DNA of 64,000 bases from Owenia fusiformis (GCA_903813345.2 CAIIXF020000010.1:30930828-30994827), one strand, 5' to 3'; positions 1 through 12,152 are shown, counted from the stretch's first letter. Translations and numbers: made by a program. The notes: generated by a model from the letters alone, not told the origin.

Positions 1-365
1 GACATGTTCGTTCGAAATTTACCTCGATCCGTGTGTAATTCGTTCAGTATTCCATGCTACTTATAGTATAATCCAAAATTGCTTCGTGTGTTTGCAAAGT
101 TATTCGAGTTATTGTAACTCTGTGTGACACTTGATGGAGCCAGTGCGTGTGTGAATGAAAACAAGTTATATTGGAGAATTAACTGTTGGAAAAAGAACGA
201 TTGAAAATCGCAAATGATCATTCGAATTTTGGATATGATGATGCGAATTTCGTTTATTATGATACGAGTTTCGAATCATATAGTTTGAGTGTTGCATTAT
301 ATGGTTCGACTTTTCACATTGATTGTGTATTGTTTAAGTTATGATACAAAATAAATTCCAAAATG
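1..365. other. Intergenic, nothing recognised
   Basis: AT-rich sequence without a supported reading frame or repeat structure. Several short tcgaa/ttcga and gcgaatttcg words cluster around 190-320 but do not form a clear array. Confidence 0.6.
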
Positions 366-945
366 TTCTGTTGCCAATTTGACGGTTTTTAGACAAATCC
401 TACCATCGCAATAAAGAGAAACCGCTCATCGGATTTTATCCAAATTCGCACTCATGATAGAGAATTTTAGGTTTTAAGACTGATTAACTTTTGAGTGGCC
501 ATCTTGTTTTCTGGCGGCCATTTTAAGGTCTTTCGATAAATCTTGTCATCGCCATTTAAGGAAAACACCTCGTCGGATTATCTCCAAACTCGCACACATG
601 ATAGAGGATATAAGGTTCTACAGCTGATTTAGTTTCAAGTGGCCATCTTGTTTTCTGGCGGCCATTTTGAAGGTTTTTCAATACCTTTTGTCATCGCCAT
701 TTCAAGAAAATCGTTTATGGAATTTTCTCTAAATTTGCACTCAAGATGAAGAATACCAAGTTCTAGAGCTAATTAACTTTTGGTAGGCCATTTTGTTATT
801 CTGGCGGCAATTTTGAAGGTTTTTCGAGAAGTTTTCTTATCACCATTTCAGGAAAAACGCTCATCCGATTTTCTACGAATTCGCTATGATATACGCTATT
901 AAGGCCTAGAGCTAATTAACTTTTGGGGGGGCCATCTTGTTCACC
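366..945. repeat. Tandem repeat, about 145 bp unit, roughly four copies
   Basis: The marker word ggccatcttgttttctggcgg recurs near 497, 641, 786 and (degraded) 930, giving periods of 144-145 bp. The rest of each unit follows in the same order: a catcgccattt block, then a ttcgcactcatgat block, then a tag/agct junction. A partial first unit without the ggccat block starts about 366. Copies differ by many point changes, so the array is old. Similar 'gcggccattttgaa' wording occurs in family C repeats elsewhere in the window, which suggests a shared ancestor, but I could not prove it. Confidence 0.8.
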
Positions 946-1737
946 TGCGGCTATTTTATATACTATTTGAAAGAGCATTCAATTTGGTTGGGGAATTTTT
1001 GGTTGACACTACACGAACGCTGATTGTAACGTAGTTGTACGGGCATGCGACACGGTTTTATAGTTAACCATTCTCTTGATCTTCTGTAGGAGCTTGTTGG
1101 GGTCTATGTTGAGTAAAAGGTTATTGACAGTAACACGCAAAATAAGACTTTTATAATTAATATTTAGGGCGATTTAAATGGTGTCACGTTAATGCCTAAG
1201 ATTGAAATGTGCGTTCGCCCCAAGCTTGCCTTTCACATTAATTTACAGAGATGACATTTTAAGATGACATTTTAATGAAAACGTGTAGGCTCCACCAAGA
1301 TCATTACACTAAAATACAACATAAAATACAAATTAAAGGAGTGTTGTAGCGATTACGTGAATTGTTTTTCAATTAAATCCCATTTGTACAGGCAGAAAAT
1401 GAGATGTCCCACAACGTGGCACTTTAATTGCTAAAAGCCGCCCACTAACTGGGTGTTAGTGTCATTTGGAATGTCGTGAGTATGCTAACTAATATTACTT
1501 TTGTTTGGTATACTTAAACTTCCGGGATACAAAAATGGTCCACTGTATTTGCTTGCCAAGCAATACCCAACATTGCAAGTTCCCCTTTATTCTTACTCAA
1601 ATATTTAAGAACTTAAGGAGAGGCACGTTTTACCATTCAAATATTTAAGCTAAAACGGACTTTAAATCTTTTTGAATCTATTTTCAATTGAACGCTCTAT
1701 CTACACATGACAAATTATGATGATTTCTGGAATCAAG
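946..1737. other. Intergenic, no gene seen
   Basis: No reading frame of note. Contains a small direct duplication of the word agatgacattttaa near 1250-1277. Otherwise unremarkable AT-rich DNA. Confidence 0.6.
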
Positions 1738-2019
1738 ACGTTTCACCCCCTGGACGTTTCACCCCTAGTCTGTTCACCCCTTAGACTTTTCATTCCCTGG
1801 ACATGTCACCCCCTAGACCGTTCACCCCCTAGACATTTCGCCCCTTGGACGTTTCACCCCCTGGACATTTCACCCCCTAGACATTTCACGCCTTGACTTT
1901 TCATCCCTTAGACATTTCACCCCTAGACGTTTCACCCCTAAGACATTTCACCCCCTATAGACATTTCACACCTAGACTTTTCATCCCTTAGACATTTAGC
2001 CCCTTAGACGTTTCGACCC
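1738..2019 (+). repeat. Minisatellite array, about 19-20 bp unit, left arm of an inverted pair
   Basis: About 14 imperfect copies of a unit of the form agacgtttcacccccT/C, with variants gacatttcacccc, gacttttcatccc and gaccgttcacccc. The reverse complement of the same unit forms a second array at 3341-3557, so the two arrays face each other across about 1.3 kb. Each array could fold with the other. Function unknown; it may be the end structure of a foldback-type element. Confidence 0.85.
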
Positions 2020-3340
2020 CATACACAGTGTCTGTACATGTACAATGTCATGGGTTGGGTTATAAGTAAATTTTGACTGAATTTACATGAGTATACTGAT
2101 TTCTTTTCCAAGTAACATTGACTGGAAAAGGTCATAGTATATAAAACCACAACAATATCGGTACAAATAAGTTTAAAAAATTTTGCACTTTGCACTGATT
2201 AAACATGCTAGCCTCTAATTGCCTAGATAATCCATTCCCTTGTTATCAATTGCATTATTAAAAAGCGACTGATTTATTATCATTTTTTAGATCTACAAAA
2301 TTAATCCAATTGTTCTTTCTTGTAGGTACATGAGGTTACATGTTTTTGATATGTGTACAAATGTATTTATAATGATATAAAAGCATTAGTCTTATGGGAA
2401 ACAATTAGATATAGAGTTAATTAGATGTGAATTTAATTAGAATTGTATAAGATTTTCGATTGCAGATTTCCCGATGATCATTTAATCAATAAGCTGTAAT
2501 TTAGGTTATGATGTGTAATTATTTAGATTATTTGTGAGCAAGAGTTTAGAAGTATTCAAAACCTATGGAAACGATATAAAGAAGATGAACTTATAACCTC
2601 AAAACTTATGCGTTCATGCAGTAAGAGCAACATGTTAAATAGACACATTTAAAAACTAATGTTTGTTTGGGCTAGCTGCCGTAGTCAGCTATTGGCGGTT
2701 GTTAGCCCTATCGGCAAAAGTATGTAACATTATGTAATTTATAATAAAATTACGTCATCATATTATATAGCCAACAACAAACCTACTTAGTTGTGTTTCT
2801 CTTAACTTTTGCCTATCAAAGAGCGCAAGTACCCAGAACACTACAGCTTCATAAAAACTAATATGTACATGAAATTTTACTACCGGTATTTAAAATTCTA
2901 CGTACCTCAAGCTTTTGAATCTAAATTTTCTGAAAATTGATGCATGTGTTTTTTGCTTGTAAGGCCTATGATAAATAACAGTACTAGAATGATATAATGA
3001 TATGTTTTTGTATTAATAGCAGAGTTGGTCTTAATAACCATTTTTTGAAGAACTGAAATAGATAATTAATTGACTGGACCTCACTTCAAAACCCTGAAAA
3101 CTGAATATGGAAAAATAAGTGAATTACTAGTGACTTACAGTACTTGTTATTTGAATATGCTGTATGAAACACTTATGGTAATTAAATTCTGATTTTAAAT
3201 AATCAAACCCACGCTAAAATCATCTAACTGAGCAAAATGTGTCAATAGGAAGCGTGTACCATAATATATGCCATTTATACTTAGGGTATTCAGTTCTGAC
3301 AAAGAGAAATACTTGAATGAAAAATGTAGGAGTAAAATAT
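2020..3340. other. Spacer between the two inverted minisatellite arrays; no gene
   Basis: AT-rich with short open frames only (the longest about 63 codons, next to the left array, with no recognisable protein). No transposase-like motif was seen. If the flanking arrays are the termini of one element, this is its interior. Confidence 0.55.
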
Positions 3341-3557
3341 TGAGGTTTAAACGTCTAAGGGATGAAATGTCTAGTGGTAAAACATCTAAGGGTGAAATTT
3401 CCAGGGGGTGAAATGCCTAAGGGATGAAATGTCTAGGGGTGAAATATCCAAGGGGTGAAATGTCCAGGGGGTGAAACGTCTAAGGGGCGAAACGTCCAGG
3501 GGGTTATCGACTAAGGGGTGAACAGTCTAGGGGTGAAACGTCCAGGAGGTGAAATGT
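3341..3557 (-). repeat. Minisatellite array, right arm of the inverted pair
   Basis: About 11 copies of aaacgtctaaggggtg-like units, the reverse complement of the unit at 1738-2019. Variants include gaaatgtccaggggg and gaacagtctagggg. Both arms share the same minor variants (ctgttcacccc, catttcatccc), which supports a common origin rather than independent arrays. Confidence 0.85.
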
Positions 3558-5616
3558 ATAGAAAGCATGATTTCTTAATTAAGAAAGTTATTCCAAAATT
3601 AGTGGTTGGCATTTTTGTGTCACCTGATATATGTAAATGAAGTCCTTATATCCTCAAACTATGATCTAAAGCAAAGAAAAAAGCGTAACATTTCTTTCAT
3701 TTCTAGGCCTATCTTTTGGAAATTACAGGGTGAGCCAAACAATGCAAACCGAACAAATCAAAACTCAGTCATCCATTATGGGTTTAATGTCATATTTGGC
3801 ACTCTTTATGACCCTCTTTGGAGGCAAACTCTAACGTATCATGTTCACATGTGAAGTTTTGTGATTACACGCTCACAAATATCTTGTGAAACGACTCGTT
3901 TTCCTTCTTATCTCTTTTTCAACTCTCTGATGCTTCGTTGTCGGTATGTTTTCGCATTTAGAGCATGTTTTGTAAAATGACAATGAAATCGTGAGCATTA
4001 GAAAAACACGAGCCGGTTAGACGAATATTCATGCTAAATTACGTTTGCTCTATAATTCCAGCCCGCACTCAGTTGACAAGTTCACAATACAAGTGGACAA
4101 TTTCAAAGCAAAAAAGAGAAATTCAATTCACTTGGAAAAATATTGCCATGATCAAATATTGTTTAAACACTGATCTGAGAAATGGCTAATTATAAGTACG
4201 TCGTCTTGAAAATCCTGCAACAGGGTTTTAAAGATGCATTATGCCATATAGTCCATGGTATGAAATATCTAGGACGTCTAATAAAGGAGATGGTAGCACA
4301 CTATAGCGCAGCGATATTTGACCTAACATTAATATACCTACATATGTTCCCTAAATTTTTTTTATTATAACCGTTTAATATACTTCCGGCTTTTAGGCTG
4401 AATTATGCCTGCCATTAACAGAGGTCAAAAAATTACCAAAAAATAAAATCCCAATTTTTTACAATTTGGAGAACACAATGCGACAGAAAATAATACAAAT
4501 ATATTTTAAATATATGATCTAGGTTTCTAAGCTATACGTTTGAAGTTATTTTTCTTATCAATACCAAAACATTATGTAATCAGTGCATCGACTTTTTGTA
4601 TTGTTTCTCAGGTATTAATAAGATTAATGCTGCAAATTAATCACTTTTATATTAGAATGACAAATCCTTAAACTATGTTAGTTTTTCACAAAATGGGTCT
4701 CAATACGTTTTGAGATATGGACTTTTATTCAGCGGTGAACATTAAAAATAAAGGAGAGCCTATTGCTCTTACTTGACTAATTGGGACTACAGCTGGAAAT
4801 TATATTTCTCGTAGTTAGATATATCTCAGTTGCTTATAAAAAACACCAAGACTTGTTCGAACTCCTGAATAATTGAGAAAAATGGTTATCATTATCTTCC
4901 AAAAATCTGCTTATATCCAGCGGTAAGGTCAAAGAAGAGACAACCATCAGAAAACTTAATGATAGCCAGCAGTAATGTCGAGGAAGAATTGTAAGGCGTT
5001 CGACTGCATATGACTCTAATTGATTATTAGACATGCCCTTGGAATATATGAACATTCCAATACCTCCGTTACATTTAATTTGATATAAATCTTACCTATT
5101 TGTTATTGTAAAGTTTTTTAAAACATGAACAATAATTTGCTGTTTGACCCCTTGCGGTTATATGGAAAACATCTGGTAATAAAACGTTTTAAATGGTAAG
5201 AAAACTAATATGTTCCCAATCATAAATTACCTAAATATTCCACACAATTTTTGTTAAATCTGCTTGGGTCATATTTGAAAAATCAGACAAAAACTGAAAA
5301 ACACACTTGTGTAATTACACTAATCAAACACCGACATCCACAGTAAAATTAAAGTATATTTTTACATTACGATAATCTTTTTTTGTTCGTACGCTTAGAA
5401 TAACGGTCTGAGTCTTATAAAATGGATAAAAATTCGAATCAAAATATTTACGTTTTTTGACCCCTTGTGATGAAATACAATTTTCGACCCGAAAGCCGGA
5501 AGTTTTTTCAGCAAATGGTATTTTGAAAGAATCAAGACACATGCACCTCCATAAATATTGCTTCAAATGTTGCTGCACTAGAGTGTGCTACGGATCCTTC
5601 ATATTCGGAAGTCATA
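3558..5616. other. Intergenic, no gene seen
   Basis: Contains several open frames of 60-85 codons on both strands, none with recognisable motifs, compositional bias or splice context. No clear repeat found by eye. Confidence 0.5.
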
Positions 5617-5922
5617 CCATGGACTAATAGGTTTTTCCCCCAGACAATTAATGATGTCCTATTGTTATTGCTCATATTGAGTCGCATACCATGGATATAT
5701 CTTGAGAATAACTTTTGGGTATATTATTGCCGAAATATCGAAAATAATCAACAGAACAACCAAACTCCAGAATTAAACACAATCGATTCCTCGGCTAGCG
5801 AGGGGAATCCCCATTGAGTCACACAAGCGCCCACAAGCGCCTTGAATCAGGCAGCCAATCCGGTTCATGAAAAACAAATTCAACGACCAATCAGATAATA
5901 GGAGGAATTTCCCGGTATATTA
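5617..5922 (+). repeat. Family A interspersed repeat, truncated copy
   Basis: Shares a long collinear stretch with 42569-42800 and, reversed, with 10915-11205. Shared blocks, in order: tgatgtcctattg, ggatatatcttgagaataac, gggtatattattgcc, aattaaacacaatcgatt, ggcagccaat, ttcaacgaccaatca and tttcccggtat. This copy stops at the cccggtat block and lacks the second half present in the other two copies. Confidence 0.75.
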
Positions 5923-6454
5923 TATCTTATTACGCACATAAACAATTCTTTTGTCACAATAGATTGAGCCATTATAGGTAAGTGGGTATTATTCCTTTGA
6001 CCTGACATCACTCCTATTGACGTTATCATTCTGTTATGTCCATATTCAGCTCCATACTCAATTCAACTTTTGTCAAGGGGTGTAAGTTATGATCAATGCA
6101 CTGGCGGATCCAGAAGCTAAGAAGGGGGATTTCAAATTATAAAAAAATGTCCGTCCCCTAAATCCAAAAATTGGGTCCAAAAGGCCCACTTATTGAGGCC
6201 AAAAAATATTTTTATGGGCTCATCTGGGTGGGGGGGGGGCATGCAAAATATGACTCGACTTTACTGAGCTCACACCAGCCTACTGATCTAATGAATATGA
6301 TTTTTGTCAGGGGGTTGAGAGAGAAATAGGAAATTTTTTATCACTATTTCACATTGTCAAAAATATTCTTTGGTGTTATTCATCAGATGATTTTATTGTT
6401 ATTCAACGTTTCACATGAATCTCTGATATAAAGTGTTTTTATATGGTTTAGTAT
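5923..6454. other. Intergenic, no gene seen
   Basis: Includes a poly-G run (about 6231-6239). No coding signal. Confidence 0.5.
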
Positions 6455-7060
6455 AAATCGCCCATGCTAGAATCGTATGTATTTCTTTTCGTGTAGAGAT
6501 TGGCACTTTTTCGCACCAAACAACCCAAAGGGCAATAACCAAGCTGTTTTGTAAGTCATCTGATATTTCCAGCAGCCTACAGACTATTCCTGGAAATAAT
6601 TCACGTTCAGAGGACTGCATCCATTTACTAAAGGAAAGGGTTAAGTTTTATAAATATCAGAGCCGCCAACGGTTAAATGTCCTTTTATTTATGAATGATG
6701 TTATCAGAGTATTCTTAATGTGTATATTGTGTAATAAGTGTCAACATCTGCACATGCCATTAGATTGCAGAGGAACTCCTGATTGAACTCATTGATATAC
6801 AATGATACAATCGCCCATGCTGGTATCGTATGTATTTCACGTATCTTTTCTTTCCGTGTAGAGTTATTGGCATTTTTGCACCAAACATTCCAAAGGGCAA
6901 TAACCGAGCTGTCATGTAAGTCATCTGACATTTCCAGCAGCATACAGACTATTCATGGAAATAATTCACGTTCAGAGGACTGCATCCATTCTACTAAAGG
7001 AAGGGGTTTAGTTTCATAAATCTAAGAATCAGCAACGGTTAAATGTCCTTTCAAGTTATG
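6455..7060. repeat. Diverged direct duplication, about 240 bp, two copies 350 bp apart
   Basis: Copy 1 (about 6455-6690) and copy 2 (about 6808-7060) share the blocks aatcgcccatgct, tcgtatgtatttc, aagggcaataacc, gtaagtcatctga, ccagcagc, agactattc, aataattcacgttcagagg and caacggttaaatgtcc. Both contain minus-strand open frames of 69 and 79 codons with the related words IALWVVWC and IALWNVWC followed by STRKE. That conserved, slightly protein-like stretch may be the remnant of a retrotransposon reading frame, but it is too short to assign. Confidence 0.7.
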
Positions 7061-7319
7061 ATGTCATCATGGTATTCTAATTGTTTTTGTTTTCACGGTT
7101 TTCTTCTCTTGCCGTGTTTTGTATTTACCTTTGGTATTTTCCAATAATTGGGCACTGATTACAGACGTTAACAAGTTACATGGGTATAAATACATAATGA
7201 TTCAGGTACGTTCTTTATCGAGATATAGAAGGATAGGTAGTACAACGTAATGACTATACATTTAGTAGATAAATGTCTAGAATTATATAATTTGTTTTTT
7301 AACATGGTTTACATTATTT
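7061..7319. other. Intergenic, nothing recognised
   Basis: AT-rich sequence with no motif or reading frame of note. Confidence 0.5.
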
Positions 7320-8045
7320 TGCAGGTTACTGTAAACTAAATAATTTGTTGTTTACTATTGATGGCGGTATTTTTAGATAGAAATTATATGCCAAATAGAG
7401 ACACTATACGCATGGTTTACATAACAGTTTTCATATACACACCGAAATAGCCTAACAACGGTAAAGTCAGATACCGCTGTCACAAATGGCTAACAAAACC
7501 GTCGCTTCAATTCGATTTTCGTAAATTGTATGTTTAATAGAGCACCTAGACTAAATTCCTTTAGAACAACAATCAATCAAAGTGTCTTTATTCTCATTGT
7601 ACAGTTATTAATGGTCTACAATCGAAAGAAAGTCTTTAATTTAAACGAACAATTGAAATACGGGACAACGGACACTGTATTACCATATGCCATTGTCTTT
7701 GTAAATTATTTCAAATTCAGATTTCGATGTCATTGCCGATATCGAATACGCTATATGTTGGCGATTCAGGACCCAATTTAATAGAAATTGAGATTTCATA
7801 TGACATCATCACAAGAGCTTAATGCATGCACAGAATTAGCCACGATAAAATCCAATAAAATGAGGACCAAGTGATTAACGAGTTGAACCGACAGTTATGT
7901 CCGCCATTTGTGACAACGGTATCTGGCTTTACCGTTGTCAGGCTATTCCGGCGTGATATACTGTAGGGTCATTGTAAACTAAATAACCTGACTGTTGTTC
8001 AATATTGATGCAGGTATTTTTTATATAGATTATATCAGGTAAAAA
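7320..8045. repeat. Inverted-repeat element with flanking direct repeats
   Basis: A block at about 7413-7515 (gaaatagcctaacaacggta, agtcagataccgctgtcaca, aatggc) reappears as its reverse complement at about 7878-7982. The outer sequences at 7325-7392 and 7968-8035 are instead direct repeats (tgtaaactaaataa, then ttgatg.cggtattttt, then agattatat). This fits an inverted-repeat element inside a duplicated segment, or a multi-step rearrangement. No transposase is visible. The 83-codon frame at 7530-7781 lies between the arms and shows no known motif. Confidence 0.65.
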
Positions 8046-9410
8046 CATTATTAGTATCACGCCTTTATTGCGTCTGATATTTTTTCATGAGATCAATTGT
8101 CATTTTTCATTTTTTGTTTCTTTAAATCAGGCTGTATTCTTAATTTCGATCCATGCTTTAACATTCCTCTTTCTCTTATAATTGTATATTTAAACAAACA
8201 AGTTGTTAAAGATTGCGATTAATCAGTCTTATATATATTCAAATACCTCCCTTTATTTAGTAATTAGCTTATACATTGTGAATAGCGTTCTCAGCACAAT
8301 TTTATTAGTATGCTTGATTAGCATCTCGGAATCTGTATTCTCACAAAAGATATCCAATTATTTCTATTACGATCTTGCTAATACGCCGAAGAAAGAAAGC
8401 TAATACAAAAGAATCGGTAACACTTCCACAAATGGACATAAAATGAAATAAGTATTAATGAGAGAAAAACCAGTATAATCAAACACAGTCAACCTATAAT
8501 TACCCGTTCTTGTATACAAACATCACGTATGACACACATATTGAATGATGAAGGAGATATGTCATTGAGAGACGATCAGTAATGAAAGTACACTAATAAC
8601 GGATTTCTCTTATGTTTGTATTCCGTCCTCTAGTTTGTATGATGTGAATGACAAGAGAAGAAAATACTGATCTAAGTAAGTTAGTATGCATGCGCATGCG
8701 CTAATGGAAAAGTACCAAAAATGGTTTCAGAACACAGCTAGAAAAGGAAAACATCCACAAGTACATAAACACCAGTCATATTAACATACCCGAATACTAA
8801 AGTCTAAGTCAAAGCATTAGGAATGAGCATTTTGCTGAAATTTGATAAAAACAAAACAGCAATATGTTGCAAATGGAATGCCTCTGTCCCCAATGAATTT
8901 GTGGTTCAATCATCTTCAGTTGATTTTTAGATAAAATTTTCAAAGCTTAAAAACAAAATCCAAGGAGAATTTGACATGGTGTAAACAAAAATCAAAAATA
9001 TGCAACTCGGGGAGTAATGTTTATTGCAGTTGCAATTCATATGCATGAAGGTATGGAGGGCTATGTCCTGCAAGGGTCCATCTCAAAGAACAACTAAAGC
9101 TTTGTATATTAGTATTCGACTAGAAAGTCAAAATCACTATGACTTCTAGTCCAACGTCGTTAAACTCAATAATGGCTTTCCTTACAAACTTGAGAATATA
9201 TATGCACCAAAATATTACACAATTATTCGAAGTATGTAACAAATAAGTGGGTAAGAGTAAATTTCTAGTTCTAATTCAAGTTTTTGAGAAAAAATGTTTA
9301 AATTTTAAACTATGTTTCATAAATCAGTAAATATAGAGCCAAACATGTGATTCTATGTAATATTCTGATTATATACCAGTAGAACCATATGGCATCTATA
9401 ATAAGAAGCA
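8046..9410. other. Intergenic, no gene seen
   Basis: Hydrophobic short frame at 8203-8403 (66 codons) without supporting context. Only an isolated NRF1-like palindrome at 8691 stands out. Confidence 0.5.
8691..8701. promoter_or_regulatory. NRF1-like palindromic motif TGCGCATGCGC
   Basis: Perfect match to the core of the animal NRF1 binding motif in otherwise AT-rich DNA. No exon or other promoter elements were found next to it, so it may be chance or a decayed promoter. Confidence 0.3.
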
Positions 9411-10200
9411 AAACAAGGCATTAACATGACAAAATGTCACCACCTAAAACAATTTGGTCAATTTAAAGCAAGTTGGAAAATACCTTTTGACCTTAAGAAG
9501 GTTTTTGAAGATTTGAACTTCTGGGATCTTGTAGATGATTTTGAAAAAAGAAATTGTTCAATCTGAAGCAAGTTGAAAAAATACATCTTTGACTTTTTTT
9601 GACATTGAGAAGGTCATTAAAGGTCAAATGTCAAATGTAAAGTCAGATTTGAACTTCTGAGAACATGTAGATGATTTTGAAAAAAAAATTAAGTAAATTT
9701 GAAGCAAGTTGAAAAAATACATTTTTGACCTTGAAAAGGTCATTGAAGGTCAAATGTCAAATCTAAAGTCAGATTTGAACTTCTGAGAACATGTAGATGA
9801 TTTTGAAAAAAAATAAGTCAATTTGAAGCAAGTTGAAAAAAGACCTTCTTGACCTTGAGAAGGTCATTGAAGGTCAAAGGTCAAATCTTAAGTCAGATTT
9901 GAACTTCTGAGAACTTGTAAAGTCAAATTTGAACTTCTGAAAAGATGTAGATGATTTTGAAAAAAGAATTTGGTCAATTTGGAGCAAGTTGAAAACAGAC
10001 CTTTTTGACCTTGAGAAGGTCATTAAAGGTCAAATGCCAAATCTTAAGTCGGATTTGAATTTCTGAGAACATGTAGATGATTTTGAAAAAAAAATTAGTC
10101 AATTTGAAGCAAGTTGAAAAAATACCTTTTTGACCTTTTTTGACCTTGAGAAGGTCATTGAAGGTCAAATGTCAAATCTAAAGTCAAATAAAAAGTCAGT
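9411..10200 (+). repeat. Family D repeat with tandem AGGTCA-rich units (about 120-130 bp)
   Basis: Starts with the family D terminus (aaggcattaacatgacaaaa then tgtcaccacc) and continues as about six tandem units. Each unit contains gaccttgagaaggtcatt, gaaggtcaaatgtcaaatc, agtcagatttgaacttctga, gtagatgattttgaaaaaa and aatttgaagcaagttg. Five perfect AGGTCA-N4-AGGTCA repeats lie at 9611, 9737, 9861, 10017 and 10152; the one at 9861 is followed by a further one-base-spaced AGGTCA. The opposite terminus seen in other family D copies (ending tggtgacataa) is missing, so this copy is truncated on the right. Confidence 0.85.
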
Positions 10201-10725
10201 ATGCTAAATAAATATCTATCAAACAGAGCAATAATCATCATTTTACATTTTCTACAGCATTAAAAATAGGTAACTATGAATATTTTTTGAATTTCATTTT
10301 TATTGGCTTCAACTTCCTATCAACTATCATAAGTTTGCCCCTCTACCCAAAAAGTGTCATATATCTGTGAAAAATATGGAAGGTACAAAAACGTTCAAAA
10401 AGAACTATCGAAAAATCGACATTTCGCACTTTATGGTTAAATGAGATAGACATCTATGAGAAAAATAATCCATTAGCAACATCAAAATATTTTAACACAA
10501 AAGCAATATCGTATGATCAAAGTGAAACTAAATTGAGTTAAACAGATATATACTTTTGTCCGTTTGAAATATAATGATGAAGAGAATGAAGATATAAATT
10601 GATAGAGACCCTCCTCCATAAATTGGGAAACCAAAATACACCTGCTGGATCTCATGTGTAAGCATGTTTACGTTTTGCAATTTTAAAATCATGAAAGTCA
10701 TAGATTTTCGAACTGTTGTAATTAA
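10201..10725. other. Intergenic, no gene seen
   Basis: AT-rich DNA between family D and family A repeats with no recognisable motif. Confidence 0.5.
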
Positions 10726-10735
10726 AGAGGCTCTA

Positions 10736-11205
10736 TACCATAGGAAAGCACAATCAAGACCCCTCTGGCCCTTTTTTGCATATTGAGTTTCACCACATAT
10801 TCACCCATCTGCTTTTAGCAACTAAGAAGTCCCAAATCCCCCGCTCTCAGTGTTTATTTTGTGTTTTGCTGACCGATCTAATTATTTTCAGTGAAATTAA
10901 TTCAATCTGAAGTAAGAATATACCGGGAAAATCCCCCTATTATCTGATTGGTCGTTGAAATTGTTTATCATGGACCTGATTGGCTGCCTGGTTCAAGGCG
11001 CTCGTGTGACTCAACAGGAACCCCCTCCCTAGCCGGGGATCGATTGTGTTTAATTCTGGAGGTTGGTTATTATGTTGGTTATTTTAATATTTCGGCAATA
11101 ATATACCCATAAGTTATTCTCAAGATATATCCATGGTATGTGAGATATTATATGAGCAATAACAATCGGACATCATTGATTGTCTGAGCGAGACAACTAT
11201 GGTAT
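10736..11205 (-). repeat. Family A inverted-repeat element, long copy
   Basis: Ends are ataccatagg on the left and ctatggtat on the right, an inverted terminal word shared with the copy at 42569-42978. The interior, read on the minus strand, is collinear with that copy: gatgtcc, gatatatcttgagaataact, gccaatcagg, the ttcaacgacc block, then the aattaatttc, aataattagatcg and gtggtgaaactcaatatgca blocks. Encodes nothing recognisable. Probably a non-autonomous DNA element. Confidence 0.75.
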
Positions 11206-11244
11206 ACTGCATTTTTAAGGTACAAAGGTTTCCAATGGAAACTA

Positions 11245-11481
11245 CAGTTGGGGACATAAATAAATGACAGGTGGATTTGCTGAAGTGAGGATTTCCCATG
11301 TTAAAAATAAGAGAATTTACAAGAGGCCATAAATCAGTGGATGAGATTATACAAAATGTAAAATATACAAATTTTAAGGGATATGTATCTAGACAATATT
11401 GGAAATTATGGGCTTTCAGACCATCATATTTAGGAAATGGTGATCGAAAATCGACCTGTCATTTATTTTTGTCCCCAACTG
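11245..11481. mobile_element. 237-bp MITE with 28-bp inverted ends and TA duplication
   Basis: Left end CAGTTGGGGACATAAATAAA (continuing tgacaggt) and the reverse complement of the right end CAGTTGGGGACAAAAATAAA (continuing tgacaggt) match except at one base. TA flanks both sides (11243-11244 and 11482-11483), as expected for Tc1/mariner-type insertion. The 74-codon frame at 11298-11522 crosses the right end and is a chance frame. Confidence 0.8.
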
Positions 11482-11926
11482 TACCAGTTACCAAACTTAT
11501 GGAGGGTAGTGTAGACATCTGATTGTGTATGTCCTAACATTAATGGGAATGCCAATTTAATGTGGTTTCTGACAGATTAACGTATTTGTATTCAGCCGTA
11601 GGGGAATGTTGAATACCGTATCTACTTTACGTTATAATCTAATAGCAAATGGATATTGACACTATTTATTAGGAATAATATTTCAATTCAAGTGAGAATC
11701 ATTAAATTAAGGTGATCAGATTGTAGGTACACGTGACAAAGAGAAGGAAGCATCTGAAAGCACTAAAGTCTAAACGAAACATATTGATTGAATCTCCTAT
11801 CCAAATGGAGCCACTAGTGGCTACCTTATGATTTCTAAAGGTAAATTACAGTTAATCAAAAGTAACCATTTATTGATTTTCTTATTAAATCACTGATTTT
11901 TGTTTGTAGTACAACTTGAAATATCA
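11482..11926. other. Intergenic, no gene seen
   Basis: AT-rich DNA between two MITE-like elements; no motif or frame of note. Confidence 0.5.
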
Positions 11927-12152
11927 CATCCTCCGATCACAGGGCTTCAAAATCCAGAATATATTCTTTCTTTTTACCCCTTGCGATAAGCAGTTAGCCT
12001 TTCCCCGATTAAGAACTCGCAATCTGATTGGCTGTCGCAACACTGCGACATTGCGCATAATCACGTGATTCAGTTTAATCGGGCGCTTCCAAATTGGTTA
12101 TAGCAGGGGAAAGAAGGAGGTACGGATTCTGGATACCTGCTTAGGAGGATGG
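11927..12152. repeat. Imperfect inverted-repeat (MITE-like) element
   Basis: The left arm catcctccg...atccagaat...ctttcttt.acccctt and the reverse complement of the right arm ccatcctcc...atccagaatcc...cttctttcccct are inverted relatives over about 60 bp. The centre contains gattggctg, cacgtg and two tcgggcg/ccgatt words. No coding capacity. Confidence 0.55.

Noticed and set aside
2004-2195. 63-codon minus-strand frame between the inverted arrays
   Set aside because: Starts in AT-rich spacer, runs into the repeat array, no motif.
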